A stretch of 64,000 bases of DNA from Seison nebaliae (lineage: Eukaryota > Rotifera > Pararotatoria > Seisonacea > Seisonidae). Position 1 is the first letter of the stretch. The number at the start of each line of letters is the position of its first letter. A program made the position numbers and the translations under genes. Below the pieces are notes generated by a model, which was given only the letters and a program-made list of their open reading frames with translations, searched no databases and was not told where the DNA came from. The stretch covers positions 1 to 64,000 of the forward strand of contig JALJEE010002539.1 in the NCBI GenBank assembly GCA_023231475.1, given 5' to 3'. Positions 24,649-36,668 of this stretch are shown piece after piece.

Positions 24649-24789
24649 TTCGCGAACGAAATGAGAAGATTCGTTCGAGCGGTATTGATAAGAACAATGT
24701 ATTTCATTCTCGTTCAACTGATTTTCAAAAACCAGACATCACAATTATATTCGAGAACAGTTCGTTCTCGTGTGAACAGCACTAGATAT

Positions 24790-26344
24790 TGAACTTTCCA
24801 TTCACTCAACATCAGTTCTACACATCATTTATTTCAATTAATTTAAGAACACAATCTCTTAAATAATTCCAATGTGGCTAGGGATTAAATGTTATTCAAA
24901 ATTTTAATGCTGAAAGAATTGAAGAATTGCTGAGAGAAATCTTATTAATTATCAACGGAAGAAAATGGAGATTCTCACTAGACCGAACACATTTCATAAA
25001 TAATGTCATGGGTCATGGAAATCACTATCTATACATCTAGAATAGTGGGGAAGAAGAAGAGAATCACATCGAAGTTACAAAGCTAATAAGAAGTGAATAG
25101 ATGAAATAGAAAAAATATGTCGAATATAAATTAAAAGAATGTTTGACGAAGGTTTATAATTTGAATGATTTTTTCTATTTGGGGAAAATGACATTGACCA
25201 ATGTTCTTTCCTATCTCTTCCTTTATACTGTCTATCTATATTGTAGCTTCTGCCTTCTTCTTTCACATGTCTCTGCATTTCAGATGTATATTAATATGGG
25301 TGTAATTAAATGTTTAAATAAATTCCCTTTTTAAAAAACATGCGACTGGGAGAAAAGCTTAAATTTTAAAATTGAAATTATTTTTATTTTTGTACAAACT
25401 GAACGATGTCAACTATATTATGTAGAGTGGATTTTGGTAAGCCTAACTATTTATGGCGCTAATTCAAGCAAACAACTTCATTCAAGTCGAAATGAAATTT
25501 TATTTCTGCTCATTTCTCTTTTCTTCGTAGGAAGGAGAATGTTTCCGTTCAGTTTCGACTAATTTTGTTTTCACTTGTCAGTTGTTTTTCCTTTCATCTA
25601 TTTCAATTTCAACTGTACACCGACACATACGTTAGATGATAAAAACAAATTAATATTTTATTTATCCTTATTGATTGGACGGACAGTCAACACTCTTGGT
25701 GGCAATGACCATTCCTAAATCTGTAATATTTAATATGTTAATGGAGCTAATGTTTTTCCAATTGATTATTGTTCCTTTTTATGTATCACTCACGATATGA
25801 GGAGGCTCATGTGAATTTCTTCTTTCTTTCGTGTTTGTTTTCCTTTATTCCTTCGAGTTCTTCATTAGATCATCCTCTTCTTTTACCATTTTATTTTATG
25901 TTCTATGAATTGGATTGTTAACGATTCTTTACCGTTGTTTGAAGCCGCGATAGATGAAATAATAAATCATCAATAGAATGCACTAATCCTTTAAGTTATT
26001 ACCCTAGACCAGTCATTCCATATAGTAACAATGACATATGATAAATATAAATAAATCAACGGAAAATTTTTATTCGCTAAAAAATAACGATTAAGCAAAA
26101 TACACTCCATAGGAACACATTCCTCATGAAAGAATAAATATTTCAAAATTATCATGTCCAACTATCCTTTCTCATGCGTGTGTGTATATGCTTGAGAAGT
26201 TTGTGTGCTTTTGAAAGCGTATAACATATCACTGAAATTCAGTTTTACACATTTCCCAAAATTCATTCACAATCGCCCTGCAATTTATGTGTGTGTGTAG
26301 AATGAATTATAATTTCATTTAGTCTTAGCCTCCACTCACACACA

Positions 26345-26377
<33 letters not shown>

Positions 26378-27893
26378 ATGTCTCTGTGTATATTGTGCTA
26401 CATACATACATATCATCCTATACGTATGAATACATTTGTAAGGAATGTGTGTGTCTGTATAGACATATTTATACTGAAGGGATAGATATTGAACTGTGCT
26501 TATACAATTCAATAATTCTTTCCCTTCTTTAGTCTTTTCCCCAAAAATGTGGATGGTTGTGTCTTTTTAAATATCCAGTCGGACTACTACATGTCCTTAT
26601 AAATACTATTCTTTCTTCTTTCGAATAGTGGCGGTCGACATTCTTATTTCACCAATTAGTTTCTTTCTACACTTTCTCTCCGAATCGAAATATAGTTTCA
26701 TTTTCCACAAAACCTGATATCAATGCATCTGTTTCACATCGTGCATTTACCTTCTCTATGTTCTGTTGTGTCCACACCAAATTTCTTCTCCTTCTCTCTT
26801 TATTTTCTAATTTCCACATTTTCTTACGTGCACCTTCTTATTCTATCATGTCGACTACCTCATCATATCAACGCAACTAATTCTTTTTTACTATCTTTCT
26901 TCCAAAATGTGCGTCGTAATTTTAATGGATGTGAAAAAGCATCTAGTCCATTCAACAAATAACTTTTGTCGTTAAGTAGTTTTTTATGTTTGAGCGCCAC
27001 ATTCTGCCCACCCTCTTTAGTTCGCTCTTTTCAGGCAATAGTCGAAAAGATCGACACATTTCGAATGAACAGGAATTAATCGATTATTCTTAATTAGTAA
27101 TTGATTATTTGCCTTCGATTTGTTGACTGTTTTCATTCACTTCCCACTTTTATTCCAAACAATTCTTTACCAATTACGTGAATTAACTTGTCTTTTGCTT
27201 CTCCATTTTGAAAATTCTTCTCATAGTTACCATTCCTTTATGACCGACAAGATAATGAACTATGAAGATGATGATTAATTCAGCGCGATAATTGTAATTT
27301 ACACAATCCTAATTTTCTCCCTACGAATTGAGGAAAGAAATAATCGTCAAATTTTACTCGCAGCAGAGCAGCTGAAGACAGGGAATAGGAGAAAGAGAAA
27401 AATTGAAAAAGAAATTCATTTCAAGAATATAAAGAAGAATGGAGGTATGTTTTCTTATCAAGACTAAATTTGTCTTTTACTAATATTGAAGGGAAAACGC
27501 GAAAACGCAAGAACTTCTCCCATAGTTGGTTTATATCTATGTGTGAGAGTGTTTGTATGTGTGTGTGTGTGTGTGTGTGTGGGGGGGAGCTAGAAATGTA
27601 CTCGGGAAAAATAAAGAGAAAAAAATTAAAATTTTTCCCATTCGCACTAGTGAAATGAGGATGGGGGGAATATATATAAATAAAGGACATTTGAGGTTGT
27701 TGTCAATGGGATAAATTAACGGATGGATTTCCTATTTTCTTTTTATTTTCAAAGTATAATTGAGAATCCTCAAAACGTTTATCACAGGAATTTCTTCTTT
27801 TTCACAATTTCCTTTTCCTCTTTAAATTTTCTTCATTTTTTTCTATTTTAACATTTAGAATTATTCCTTAAACTTTCTAATAAAGGCATTTAA
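24790..27893. other. Long AT-rich non-coding region with TG/AC tracts
   Basis: No supportable gene in about 3.1 kb. Simple repeats are at about 26341-26400 (TG/TATG) and 27556-27590 (TG run ending in a G run). The 3' part probably holds the promoter and 5' UTR of the acidic protein gene at 27894. Confidence 0.5.
27556..27590. repeat. (TG)n microsatellite followed by a G run
   Basis: About a dozen TG dinucleotides then seven G residues; a second TG tract lies near 26341-26400. Confidence 0.85.
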
Positions 27894-28541
27894 ATGAATT
27901 CATCTGGAAATACCGCCGTCATGGAACAAACTGCAGTTACTACCAATGGTACGAGTGAAGTGGTGAAAGCGAATGGATGTCCAGTTCAAGAGTCGGAGAC
28001 TGTTGCCGAGAAGAAGATTGTGAGTGAGGAGACGAATGGATCTGATGATAAATGTGAAAAAGAAGAGGAAGTGGAAGAAGTTCAAGTGAAAGAAGGAGAA
28101 GGAGATGGAGATGATGTAGAAAAAGAAGTAGAAAATGAGGATGAAGAAGAAGAAGAGGAGTCTGATGACGGTGAAGGTGGAGAAGATATCGATACCAAAT
28201 GTTTAGTCGTTGGTGATCTGATGGAAGATGATCATTGTGATAAGAGTTTTGTTTTAGTTGACGGGGAAGAGGACGAAGAAGATGAGGAAGATGAAATGAC
28301 AACTGAAACAGATGATAAATCAGAAAATGCACATGATGTCAGTAATTTAAGTGCTGAGATTGATGATCTTCATGAAGACGCAGGTGATTCATTGAAGAGT
28401 ATCAATGGTCGTAAACGACGTAAACCGATGGATAACGGAACTAACGGCAATGACGTTAGTTCGACAAACGGAACAGCACAATTAATGATAACGGAGAACG
28501 GAAATGGTGACGTGCTCGACGCAAAGAAAGCGAAAGTATAA
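27894..28541 (+). CDS. Acidic, Glu/Asp-rich nuclear-type protein
   Basis: A single open exon of 215 codons. Residues 50-100 and 120-140 are dense Glu/Asp runs (EDEEEEEESDDGEGGED, then GEEDEEDEEDEM). The C terminus has a basic cluster GRKRRKP and ends KKAKV, both plausible nuclear import signals. The layout (acidic runs plus terminal NLS) is shared by prothymosin, nucleoplasmin-tail and histone-chaperone proteins, but no folded domain is recognisable, so no name is given. The open frame, ATG and composition support a real gene. Asn/Gly/Thr-rich segments flank the acidic part. Confidence 0.6.
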   Translation: MNSSGNTAVMEQTAVTTNGTSEVVKANGCPVQESETVAEKKIVSEETNGSDDKCEKEEEVEEVQVKEGEGDGDDVEKEVENEDEEEEEESDDGEGGEDIDTKCLVVGDLMEDDHCDKSFVLVDGEEDEEDEEDEMTTETDDKSENAHDVSNLSAEIDDLHEDAGDSLKSINGRKRRKPMDNGTNGNDVSSTNGTAQLMITENGNGDVLDAKKAKV

Positions 28542-29367
28542 ACGAAATTCATTTTGTCGATTCTACAAAAAATTTCCATCAAACTTTTTTTTAGAGGAAC
28601 ATAGAAAAATATAAACAACTCATTTTTCTTTCCATTTCTTATCATCTTATTCCTTTCTCTACATTTTAATTATGAATTCTTATCTCCAGATGATTCTTCA
28701 CATCAATTCCATCATCTAGCATATCTGGAGGAAATCGACGGGGAAAAGATCAACAACAATATTTTCCTGTAGATTTCCATACGAAAAAAATTTTATTCAA
28801 AATACATTTTTTTATTTTATAAATATTTCTTTCTATTCTCATTATATTCAACACACACCAATTTTTTTGTTGAAAGTTTTTTTCGTGTTCGAATTTTTTT
28901 TTACAAATCTCAAACATTTTCTTTGTTATTTTTATTGAACTCATGAGTCCTTAAGAATGCTCAACGACAAACACAATTTGCTGATATACGCCAGCTTCTA
29001 TGACGACAACAGCGCAATATTTTCACTAATTATCGCTCCTCTCCTAATAAGTTTCAAATTTCAATTTTAAATTAGAATATATCAAAAACCTTTTATAAAC
29101 TTCACAATAAATTTTTTTAAAATTTCACAATAAATTTTTTTAAACTAAATTTCAGTGTCTCTTTTCCGAACGTTTTGGAAGAAAAATAAAGTTTTTATTA
29201 ATTAAAATTGTTCATTTGAATCGTGGACGGTATTTTTGGTGGTATGGTCGAAGAAGATTTTTGTTTCGTTAAAATGTAGGAATTTGAAGGGAAATTGAAA
29301 ATAATTTTTCGGAAAAAATGTTTTGGAAGCACGCGGGGATTCTACTATAAAATGATATTGTTGTCGA
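28542..29367. other. Intergenic region
   Basis: 3' flanks of the acidic-protein gene (+) and the fucosyltransferase (-), which converge. A short direct duplication is visible near 29100-29145 (the motif TTCACAATAAATTTTTTTAAA twice). No gene is seen. Confidence 0.5.
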
Positions 29368-30651
29368 TTAGAACGGATATTCGTACGGATGACATTCGTT
29401 CATCCACTCGGAGACATTTTTATAAACTTTTTGTTCGACAGTCGGTGACGCTAATAATGTTTGACACAATCGACATAATTGTTTTCCCCAACTAATTGGA
29501 CGACTAACATAATGAATTCTCCACTCATGAAACGACCGATATAAAGTGATGTTTGATGAGACTTTTGAGAGAAAAGAGGCCAATTCTTTCGTACTATAGA
29601 AATCGTCCAAATGAATGAAAGAATTAGGAGGAGCGATTTTCTCATAAGACGATTTTTTCGGACCTTTAACAATGGGAATCAGATAGTTTTGGAAAGAATT
29701 CACCCATAACTTCTCAGTCACATAATCTTCACATTGAGAGTTCTCTAATGCCAAATAGAATTTGTACGTGTTCTTCTGAATATTTTTGGTATAGGACTGT
29801 TGAAAGCAACGACCAAATGAATGAACATCAAAATATCGTTTAAGTTCATTAATATAATTAATTCGTGGACTTTTGCAATTCGACATCATCACTAAGCCAT
29901 TATTAATTCTTTGTTTAAATTGTTGAGATAATGTCCGTTCGAATGTCTTGTCAATTTCTTCTCTTTCCTTATACTCACCATACGTGGCGATAACGTCGCT
30001 CCGACGTGAATAAGTCATGGTGAAATTGAAGGTGTTGGGTGGTAGTGAATGAATTTTCCCCCATTTCAATGGAGACTCCACTCTCCATAATGTCCAAATT
30101 TGGTTGGGACGTCGTTTCGGCCACCAGAAATCTTTCTGATGTAAATCGTGGAAAACGATGACGTCGGCCTCTTCCTCCAGCGTCCGATTATTAGCGAAGA
30201 AACAATTCTTGTTACAATTATCATCCCGCCAGAAATCTCTGAGAATTGTTCCACCAAATCGTGTGGTCCACATGAGAATGGATATGGGTAAATTGATTCG
30301 CACATTCTTCCCGAATCTTATCAAATGTTCTTCATTCTTCCACAAATTATCGTTCAAAATTGTACGACCGACATTTTCACGATTCGTCTGTTTTGGTGTG
30401 GTGGGTGATGGTGTCGTTAATTCGGTTAATTCGTTTACTGACTGTTTATTGTTGAGGAGTGTATTGGGAGATGTTGTTGTGGTGGTCATACAACTGTCTT
30501 CACAAATGAAATATTTGGGAATATTAGAAATGCGGAATTTATCATATCTCATGGACAATATCGATAATTGTAATAAAGAAAATATTATGAGAATTAATGA
30601 AATGACAAAATATCGTTTATTCGTCTTCCGACGGAAGAATATGGACGACAT
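29368..30651 (-). CDS. Alpha-1,3-fucosyltransferase (GT10)
   Basis: Golgi type II membrane enzyme that transfers fucose from GDP-fucose to GlcNAc on glycans. It is intronless, 427 codons, start at 30651. The N terminus is a short cytosolic basic segment followed by a TM anchor (about residues 14-35, ISLILIIFSLLQLSILSM), then a Thr/Pro-rich stem to about residue 90. The catalytic part has WTTRFGG near residue 127, DVIVFHDLH, and the GT10 signature YLALENSQCEDYVTEKLWV near residue 315, which binds the nucleotide sugar. The C terminus has a CRLC cysteine pair, common in invertebrate core fucosyltransferases. The length is normal for the family. Whether it makes core alpha-1,3-fucose or Lewis-type linkages cannot be told. 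Confidence 0.92.
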   Translation of the reverse strand: MSSIFFRRKTNKRYFVISLILIIFSLLQLSILSMRYDKFRISNIPKYFICEDSCMTTTTTSPNTLLNNKQSVNELTELTTPSPTTPKQTNRENVGRTILNDNLWKNEEHLIRFGKNVRINLPISILMWTTRFGGTILRDFWRDDNCNKNCFFANNRTLEEEADVIVFHDLHQKDFWWPKRRPNQIWTLWRVESPLKWGKIHSLPPNTFNFTMTYSRRSDVIATYGEYKEREEIDKTFERTLSQQFKQRINNGLVMMSNCKSPRINYINELKRYFDVHSFGRCFQQSYTKNIQKNTYKFYLALENSQCEDYVTEKLWVNSFQNYLIPIVKGPKKSSYEKIAPPNSFIHLDDFYSTKELASFLSKVSSNITLYRSFHEWRIHYVSRPISWGKQLCRLCQTLLASPTVEQKVYKNVSEWMNECHPYEYPF

Positions 30652-31593
30652 GCTTTTCTTTCACCGCAATGAGAAGTTCTATTTGTTTCTTATTGTGTTG
30701 TATTAGACCAATTGTGATAGCCGATGATACATGTGAATAAATGACGTGGAAGAATCAAAATAGGAAATAATGAGGCGAAAATTATTGAAGTGGCAATACC
30801 ATTCAGTCAGAACGTAGTTCGTATATGAGGGTGGAATTTTCCATCATCATCATCATCATCATCATGCATTATATGAAAAATAGACGGAACATGTATTGTG
30901 TGGAAGCACAAAAGTTTTATCTTTAACCATTCAATTTTTAGAGGTTGTAGAGTGTGGTGTATGTAGAATTAAAATATTTTTATAGATTTGCTCTTATTCG
31001 AATGACGAGACGTGGAATATGCAACAGACACTCAGAAGTAATGCAATTGTGTAAGTAAGGAATGATGTATATGTGTATAGTGCGGGGAGTTATGTATATG
31101 GAGATTCGTATGTCGATACTTTGAAGCATATTCATTCAATAAGAATTATCGTTGTTTATTATTATTATTAAAATTATCTTACCTTCCGAGAAGAGAATAT
31201 TAATTGTTGAAAAGAGATAGTTAAACATCATTTCTACCCACCACTACCACCGCCATTATCTATTGAGAATAATGGGAATTTTTAATGTTCCTTATCAGAA
31301 ATCGGTATGACTACGAGGAATGTATGGGTGAATCTGTCATGAAAATTATTCTCCATGTCCTCTAAAATTCAATATAAATTTATATATACTCTATTCTACG
31401 CATATATATCGTATATATATATACGGAAATCAAATTCGAGTTCAACATATCCTACTTACATTAGTTCAATCCGATCGCCAGTCTTGTTTCTTTAATATTT
31501 GTCATTTTCCAGTAGAAAAACTGATTGTTTTTCGGTGAAGGAGGAAATTTTATTGTTCCTATTAAAAAATCGATTTTTTCCCATACATTTCTT
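30652..31593. other. Intergenic region
   Basis: Promoter side of the fucosyltransferase and 3' side of the SLC22 gene. It holds a (CAT)n tract at about 30842-30864 and TA-rich repeats near 31378-31425. No gene is seen. Confidence 0.5.
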
Positions 31594-33473
31594 TCAATCC
31601 AAAGCATAGTTTTGATGTTTCTTCCAAAATTTGGTAATTTTCCCAATTTTTTTGAAGGACACTCTATTCTCACTTTCTTGAATACGAGTTGGTAAGCTTA
31701 AGCCCCGAGTTTCCGGTAATAAGAGACTATACGCTCCACAAACCAATGTTAATCCACCGAAAACTAAGAAAGGCAAGTCAGCCCACCATAAATCACCGAG
31801 AAGTACAATTTGTGGCGACAACATTGAGCCAACACGTGCCCAAACCGATGCTATTCCCATGACGGTACCACGAACGCATGTTGGGAACATTTCGGCGGTA
31901 ATGATGTAAACTATAGCGAAACCCATTGACGCACCCAATTTACCAATCATAGCTAAAGCAATGACTGCTTTCTGTGTTCCTAAACGTAGTACGAACAATG
32001 AAAATTAAAGGTAATTCGAAATAACCAGGGTTATGTTCACGTTTTTCCAATGGGAAGAAGATTGGTGAGAGACATGCCAAGCCACTTAGTATGAGGGAGA
32101 AGGACATGGGCCATCGACGTCCTATATACACGACAGTGATGTTTGCTATCACATAACCAGATATTTCGGCGATAGTTGAGTATAAAAAATTTACATATGG
32201 ACTCCCTTCCAGTTTATCAGTACTGAGACCTAAACCATAAAAAACCATCGACACAATGAACCACATAAAGAAGACGTTGGTGTACAGGAATAACATTTTT
32301 GGCCTTTTGAATGTTGAAATGAAGGGAACTTCTTCCTATGTACAAAATAGTAAAACTTTTCAATTGTACAAAATTTACTAACGACTTTTTCTTCAGATTC
32401 AGGAACAGCTCCCAACTTTTCTACTTCCTCTATCGTCAATTTTGTTTCATAGCCGTTCTTTTTACACAAATCTTCCAATATTACTCTCGCTTCTTCATAT
32501 CTTCCTTTCGCCACCAACCAACGAGGTGATTCTTTCAATAATAAGAAGTACATGAACGTCGGTACTACTAATATCATAGTTGTCCATTGGAATTTTGGGA
32601 TGCTCTTCATAATATACGCGAACATTAACATTAACAGTTCGGCTATCGAGTAAAAATATTGACAAAAAGTACCGATCGTTTCTCGATGATGAGGAAGTAC
32701 AATTTCAGATCCTGTTCATGATGTTGAAAAGTTAAAAGCGGGAAAGGCTAACCTAATACAAAGATAGTTACAAAGATCATGGTTAACGTGCCGAAATTGA
32801 ATCGTCCTACAGTATAACAAGTATATTGGAAAATAAAGTTGGTATGTTCATTATTTGACACTTTTAGGGTTGAAGTTGATGCTATAAATATAACATTTAG
32901 GAAATACAATATTGCTACAGTCAGGATAGTTTTCTTTCTACCGAAACTAAAAAAATTGAATGAAGAACATGAAAAGAAGAAAATTAACTGATCAGCCACA
33001 ACTCCCAAAACGAATGAGCCAATTAGGACACCTGCAAAATATATGGTGGTAATTAGGCTCTTATAAAAAGCATGATTACAAACAGTATCCCACTAGATTA
33101 GAGCAAGAACATTATAAAGAACCTTTAAATATCTAACTCGTATGACCAGACTGTCTTTTATATATTCGTCATCATAAATAAATTTTGAACATTTCGTTGA
33201 TGTGTTTGCCACCTCATCGATAATTTCACATTTCTTGTAAATGAAAGTGGTGTCATTGATATTCACATCATACGGCGGTTTGGTGTACATTGTATCTGAT
33301 GGTGCTCGACAACGAAATAGAGGTGTGGGTACTTCAAATACCGATTCAAATGTGATATATCCAGTGGCCATAGCAGTTAGGAGAACTAAGGCGATTTGGC
33401 CGTATTGGTAACGACCGAGACCGCCATGTTTTTTTAAAAATTCATCAAATGGACTGAGATCTTCGGTAGACAT
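31594..33473 (-). CDS. SLC22-type organic ion transporter (MFS)
   Basis: Plasma membrane facilitator or antiporter for organic cations, anions or carnitine. The start at 33473 gives MSTEDLSPFDEFLKKHGGLG then TM1, typical of SLC22 (family start: D-x-L-x-x-x-G-x-F-G-x-Y-Q). The large first extracellular loop has cysteines and N-glycosylation sites (33330-33140). The next exons give FGRKKTIL in the loop after TM2, then ILVVPTFMYFLLLKESPRWL with the ESPRWL signature and the family's charged loop GRYEEARVILEDLCKKNG. TM7-12 follow in the exons 32296-32020 (YGLGLSTDKLEGSPYVNFLY, IGRRWPMS) and 31998-31594 (FAIVYIITAEMFPTCVRGTV, LLPETRGLSLPTR). All 12 TM segments can be placed, with five or six short introns. 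Substrate unknown. Confidence 0.88.
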
Positions 33474-35080
33474 TTTTTACAGATTGAAATTATTGTTCTT
33501 GAAATATGGATATTGTTTATTATTTAATAATCTCTTCACGCATAATAAGTGTTGAATGTTAAGTTGTTGTGAAAGTGAATCGTTCAATTTTTCTCGACAA
33601 TACAGATGATATTCTATGAATGAAAAAGAAGACAGAAAGATAGTTTTAGATTAAAAAGAGTTTTCTTTACAAAATAACATATATCCTAATCGTATGGTTG
33701 ACTAGATATGAGAATAGTTTAATTTCCTCTGTTTTCATTTCGTTCGTCAACTAGACGTTTCTTTCCGCCGTTTTCCCGCACTAACGAATTTGTTATGTGA
33801 ACGATCAATTCATCCTAAGCAAGAACCACTCCGTTTTTACTTGTTTTTTTTTCACTTTTTCATACATCCCAATCAAGTCTCAAATAACTGAACTTTTGTC
33901 CTGAATTTAATGGAAAAAAAAAATTGGACGAGATGAGAAATCGCATAAAATAAACAAACAAAATTTATCACAACTCTCTTTCATAAAATACTCAGTCGAA
34001 TAGTTAATTAGCAAGGATGCGCTAGCTATAACGTAATTTCACTTATTGTTATTCATAATTCAACTAGAATGATATGGATAGGAACCTGAAAACGAACTTA
34101 ATGTGTAAACACCTTCTCTTATTTTTCCTCGACTTTGATCTCTTGTTATAATTCCATTATAACATGCTTATTATTATATTTATAATTAATATACGTCTTC
34201 TTTCTCTGAACTCAACTATTCGATAGTGAAGAAAATGATTTGAACAAATTAAAAATAAAGGGAGTTATAAATTTTCTTCTCTTTCTTAATTTCAGTAATT
34301 GATTTTTGCGATGTCATTATGGAAATGTAATCACATTTCACATGGAATCCTGTACAACTGGAAGATTCGCTCATAGATTGAAATGAACAAACGTTTTTAA
34401 TTTTTTAGAAATATCCCTTCGAATTCTTTCATTTAAATTAAGTACATTGGCAGGTGTATGGGTGTAGGAGATATTTTATTATCTTTTCTAATAGATGACT
34501 GTCCAGAATCTAGGGAAAACAAATGACCTTTTCCCATTTTTCCCAACAAATCAAGTTAGGTGTCTTTTTTCCGTCACCCTACTCAATGAAAAGTGGAATC
34601 TGGTATTGAAAAAAACTTTTTACCAAACATATAAGAAAGCGAAGTGGAGAATTTATTAACAGAAAACTGTCATATATTTCTTTGAGTTACAATTATTTAA
34701 AGAGTATGTTTTTTCATCAATTCTGCCATCTGGAACGAATTGTCAATTTTATATTTTATTATTTATATAGAAGATAATTGACTGATGTATATATGTAATT
34801 TTACTTAACTTCTCTCCTTTTTTTATCCACAAATAATATTTGCTTTCTTGTCAAAACGTTCTATCACGTCAATCATCGATATTTCATGAAACAAGCGTAG
34901 TTTTCATTTATGGCAATGATAATCGAACAATTATTTCCCTTCTAATAGAATAGATAATCGAACTAATAGAAGGCTTCTATTCCTTCAACAATATTTGCAG
35001 AGAGTCAACTAGACAAATTAATTAATTATTCATCTACTAAATTCTATGGGATCGTTTCCTCCAAATTAACTAATGAATTT
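33474..35080. other. Intergenic region
   Basis: About 1.6 kb of AT-rich DNA between the SLC22 start and the MULE remnant. It presumably includes the SLC22 promoter. No coding or RNA feature is recognised. Confidence 0.5.
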
Positions 35081-36290
35081 TCAGAGAAATTTTCTTAGGA
35101 CTTTAATTGGATTGGGGGACAGTTCTACTTCCTTACGAGTTCTACTCCCTGGAAAAGGAAAAACGGACAGATCTACTCCTTTTAGACCAGAAAGTTTTAC
35201 TCCTTTTTCGAAAAATTCGAAATCTTTCAAAATATCGATTTTTTTCTTTTTTTTCTTTTTTTTCTTCTCGCCTTTGAGAAACAAATTGTACTGCAAATTT
35301 TCATATTTGAAAACTTTGATCAATGCGTTTTCAAATGGAATTAGATATCGGAAGCCGTTATTTTTCCCTTCAACCAAGTTGTTCGTTCTTGGTAAATAGT
35401 TCATAGTAAGAGAAAAATTATTCCACAAAACTGACGGAAACCCAGCATCATCGGCTACGTAGTTTTCTTCGAAAAATTTATATATTTCCTTTGCACTATC
35501 TGTGCAAGAAGTTTTCGTTCATTGAAAAATTGTTTTAATATGTTGAGGAGAACAAAATGACAAATATTGTAATTTTTTGATTTCGAATCTGAAATCATTT
35601 TCTTTAAGATATTTAGTATTCAATCCCAAATTTGCCACTTTTCTTGTTAGGATTTGTGACAGGTGGAAATAGTACCCATGTATTTGAGTTGACGGGAATA
35701 CGTGCTCTATTGCACTTATAGCACCAATTTCGAAATCCAGAGTAAATGATTCGGGAATAATTTTGAATTTTTGTTGTAAGAGAATGAATATTTCTACATA
35801 GGTATATTTTTTCGGTTCTTCATTAGAACTATGAATGGAGTAATCAGTCTGTCGTTCAATAACACGCCGACCACATACATCTGATGGAAATCAGATGGGC
35901 ATTTTAAATTCAAGATTTCTTAAATGTCCCATCGACGAAGAAATGTTTATGTTGGAGATGTTCTTCGTCTATCTCATTCAAAAAAAACAAAAAATTATCA
36001 TGACGATATGGGCGAGCATTTCGATTTTCAGAACTCTGTCTTCTGAAATTACTGACATTACCATCCGAAGGACAACTTATAAGAGTTATTTCTTACAACT
36101 TTCAATTCTCTGAAACGTAATATTTCTAGGAATTCGAGTTCTGAGGACTCACTGATTACAATTTGTTGTTCGATTTGTTGAGAACAGTTACCAGAAATTG
36201 CATGATTTTCGACAGCAGCTTCTTCCTCCTCGATTTCTAATAGTTCTTTATCCGTTAAAGAATCATTGCGTAATTCATTCCTAAGAGAGT
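35081..36290 (-). mobile_element. Decayed MULE (Mutator-like) transposase
   Basis: On the minus strand, several broken frames line up with a MULE transposase. HFFVDGTFKKS near 35920 holds the first catalytic Asp. FHQMYVVGV and TPFIVLMKNRK follow. After a frameshift comes TLDFEIGAISAIEHVFP near 35700 with the second Asp, then GYYFHLSQILTRKVANLGLN, the conserved FHxxQ region. After an in-frame stop near 35525 come EEN-type sequence and NYLPRTNNLVEGKNNGFR near 35390-35340, the RTNNxVEGxHxxF motif. A Glu-rich open stretch at 36110-36290 may be its N-terminal part. At least one frameshift and one stop make it inactive. A poly-Lys (T/C) tract ends the readable part near 35250. Terminal inverted repeats were not identified. 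Confidence 0.85.
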
Positions 36291-36331
36291 TTGGGATTAA
36301 ATGAGATTAGCGTGACAGTAAAAACTTAATA

Positions 36332-36456
36332 GTTTAAACCATTTAGTTTAAACTACAATATTGAGTTCCCAATAAAAGTTTAAACTTAGTTTAAACTAAA
36401 ATAAGTGACGTCAAAATAGTTTAAACTAAAATGACCAAAGAGAAAATAGTTTAAAC
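36332..36456. repeat. Cluster of six GTTTAAAC palindromes
   Basis: Perfect GTTTAAAC copies start at 36332, 36346, 36378, 36389, 36419 and 36449. Several extend to AGTTTAAACTA. Decayed relatives follow to about 36510. It lies directly beside the MULE remnant. Confidence 0.9.
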
Positions 36457-36668
36457 GAAGTTAAAACTTAAACGATCAAACTCAAAATAGTTCAAACTGC
36501 TTTTGAACTAAAAGAACTTAAATCGAAGTGTTTTGAATAATATCATGACAGATGACGAGACAAAAATCGACCAAAAAGAATAATAAATGGAAGAAATAAA
36601 AATGGAACAAACTGCGACTTGGTCTTTCCTTTACTTCGTTTCCCTTCGCGAAGTAGGAGTATGTATAG

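Larger units (their letters stand above)
24125..24784 (-). mobile_element. hAT transposon remnant (C-terminal dimerisation domain) between inverted repeats
   Basis: The open frame 24546-24280 on the minus strand encodes the C-terminal hAT dimerisation region: LPILYKIAKGINCISTNSLK, then WEQIFSSAGNIYTRKRNCLT, and NLTFLHAN. These match the family pattern (P-x-E-R-x-FS-x-AG, then RN-x-L). The rest of the transposase, including the catalytic part, is absent. The fragment lies between two arms, 24137-24187 and 24608-24648, that are inverted copies of each other (CGCTTTCTATAAAAATTTTA, then CCCAGAAAAAAT, with an 11-nt indel). Outside the right arm, 24645-24784 is rich in GTTCG/CGAAC motifs like subterminal repeats of hAT ends. 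It is a dead internal-deletion derivative or fossil. Confidence 0.75.

Noticed and set aside
26344-26532. Cys/Val-rich 62-codon frame
   Set aside because: It is translation of a TG microsatellite, with no support as a gene.
27940-28332. 130-codon minus-strand frame rich in Leu/His
   Set aside because: It is the complement of the Glu/Asp-rich coding run of the acidic protein gene, with codon-bias-driven openness.
30158-30706. 182-codon + strand frame
   Set aside because: It is antisense to the fucosyltransferase, which has clear family motifs on the other strand.
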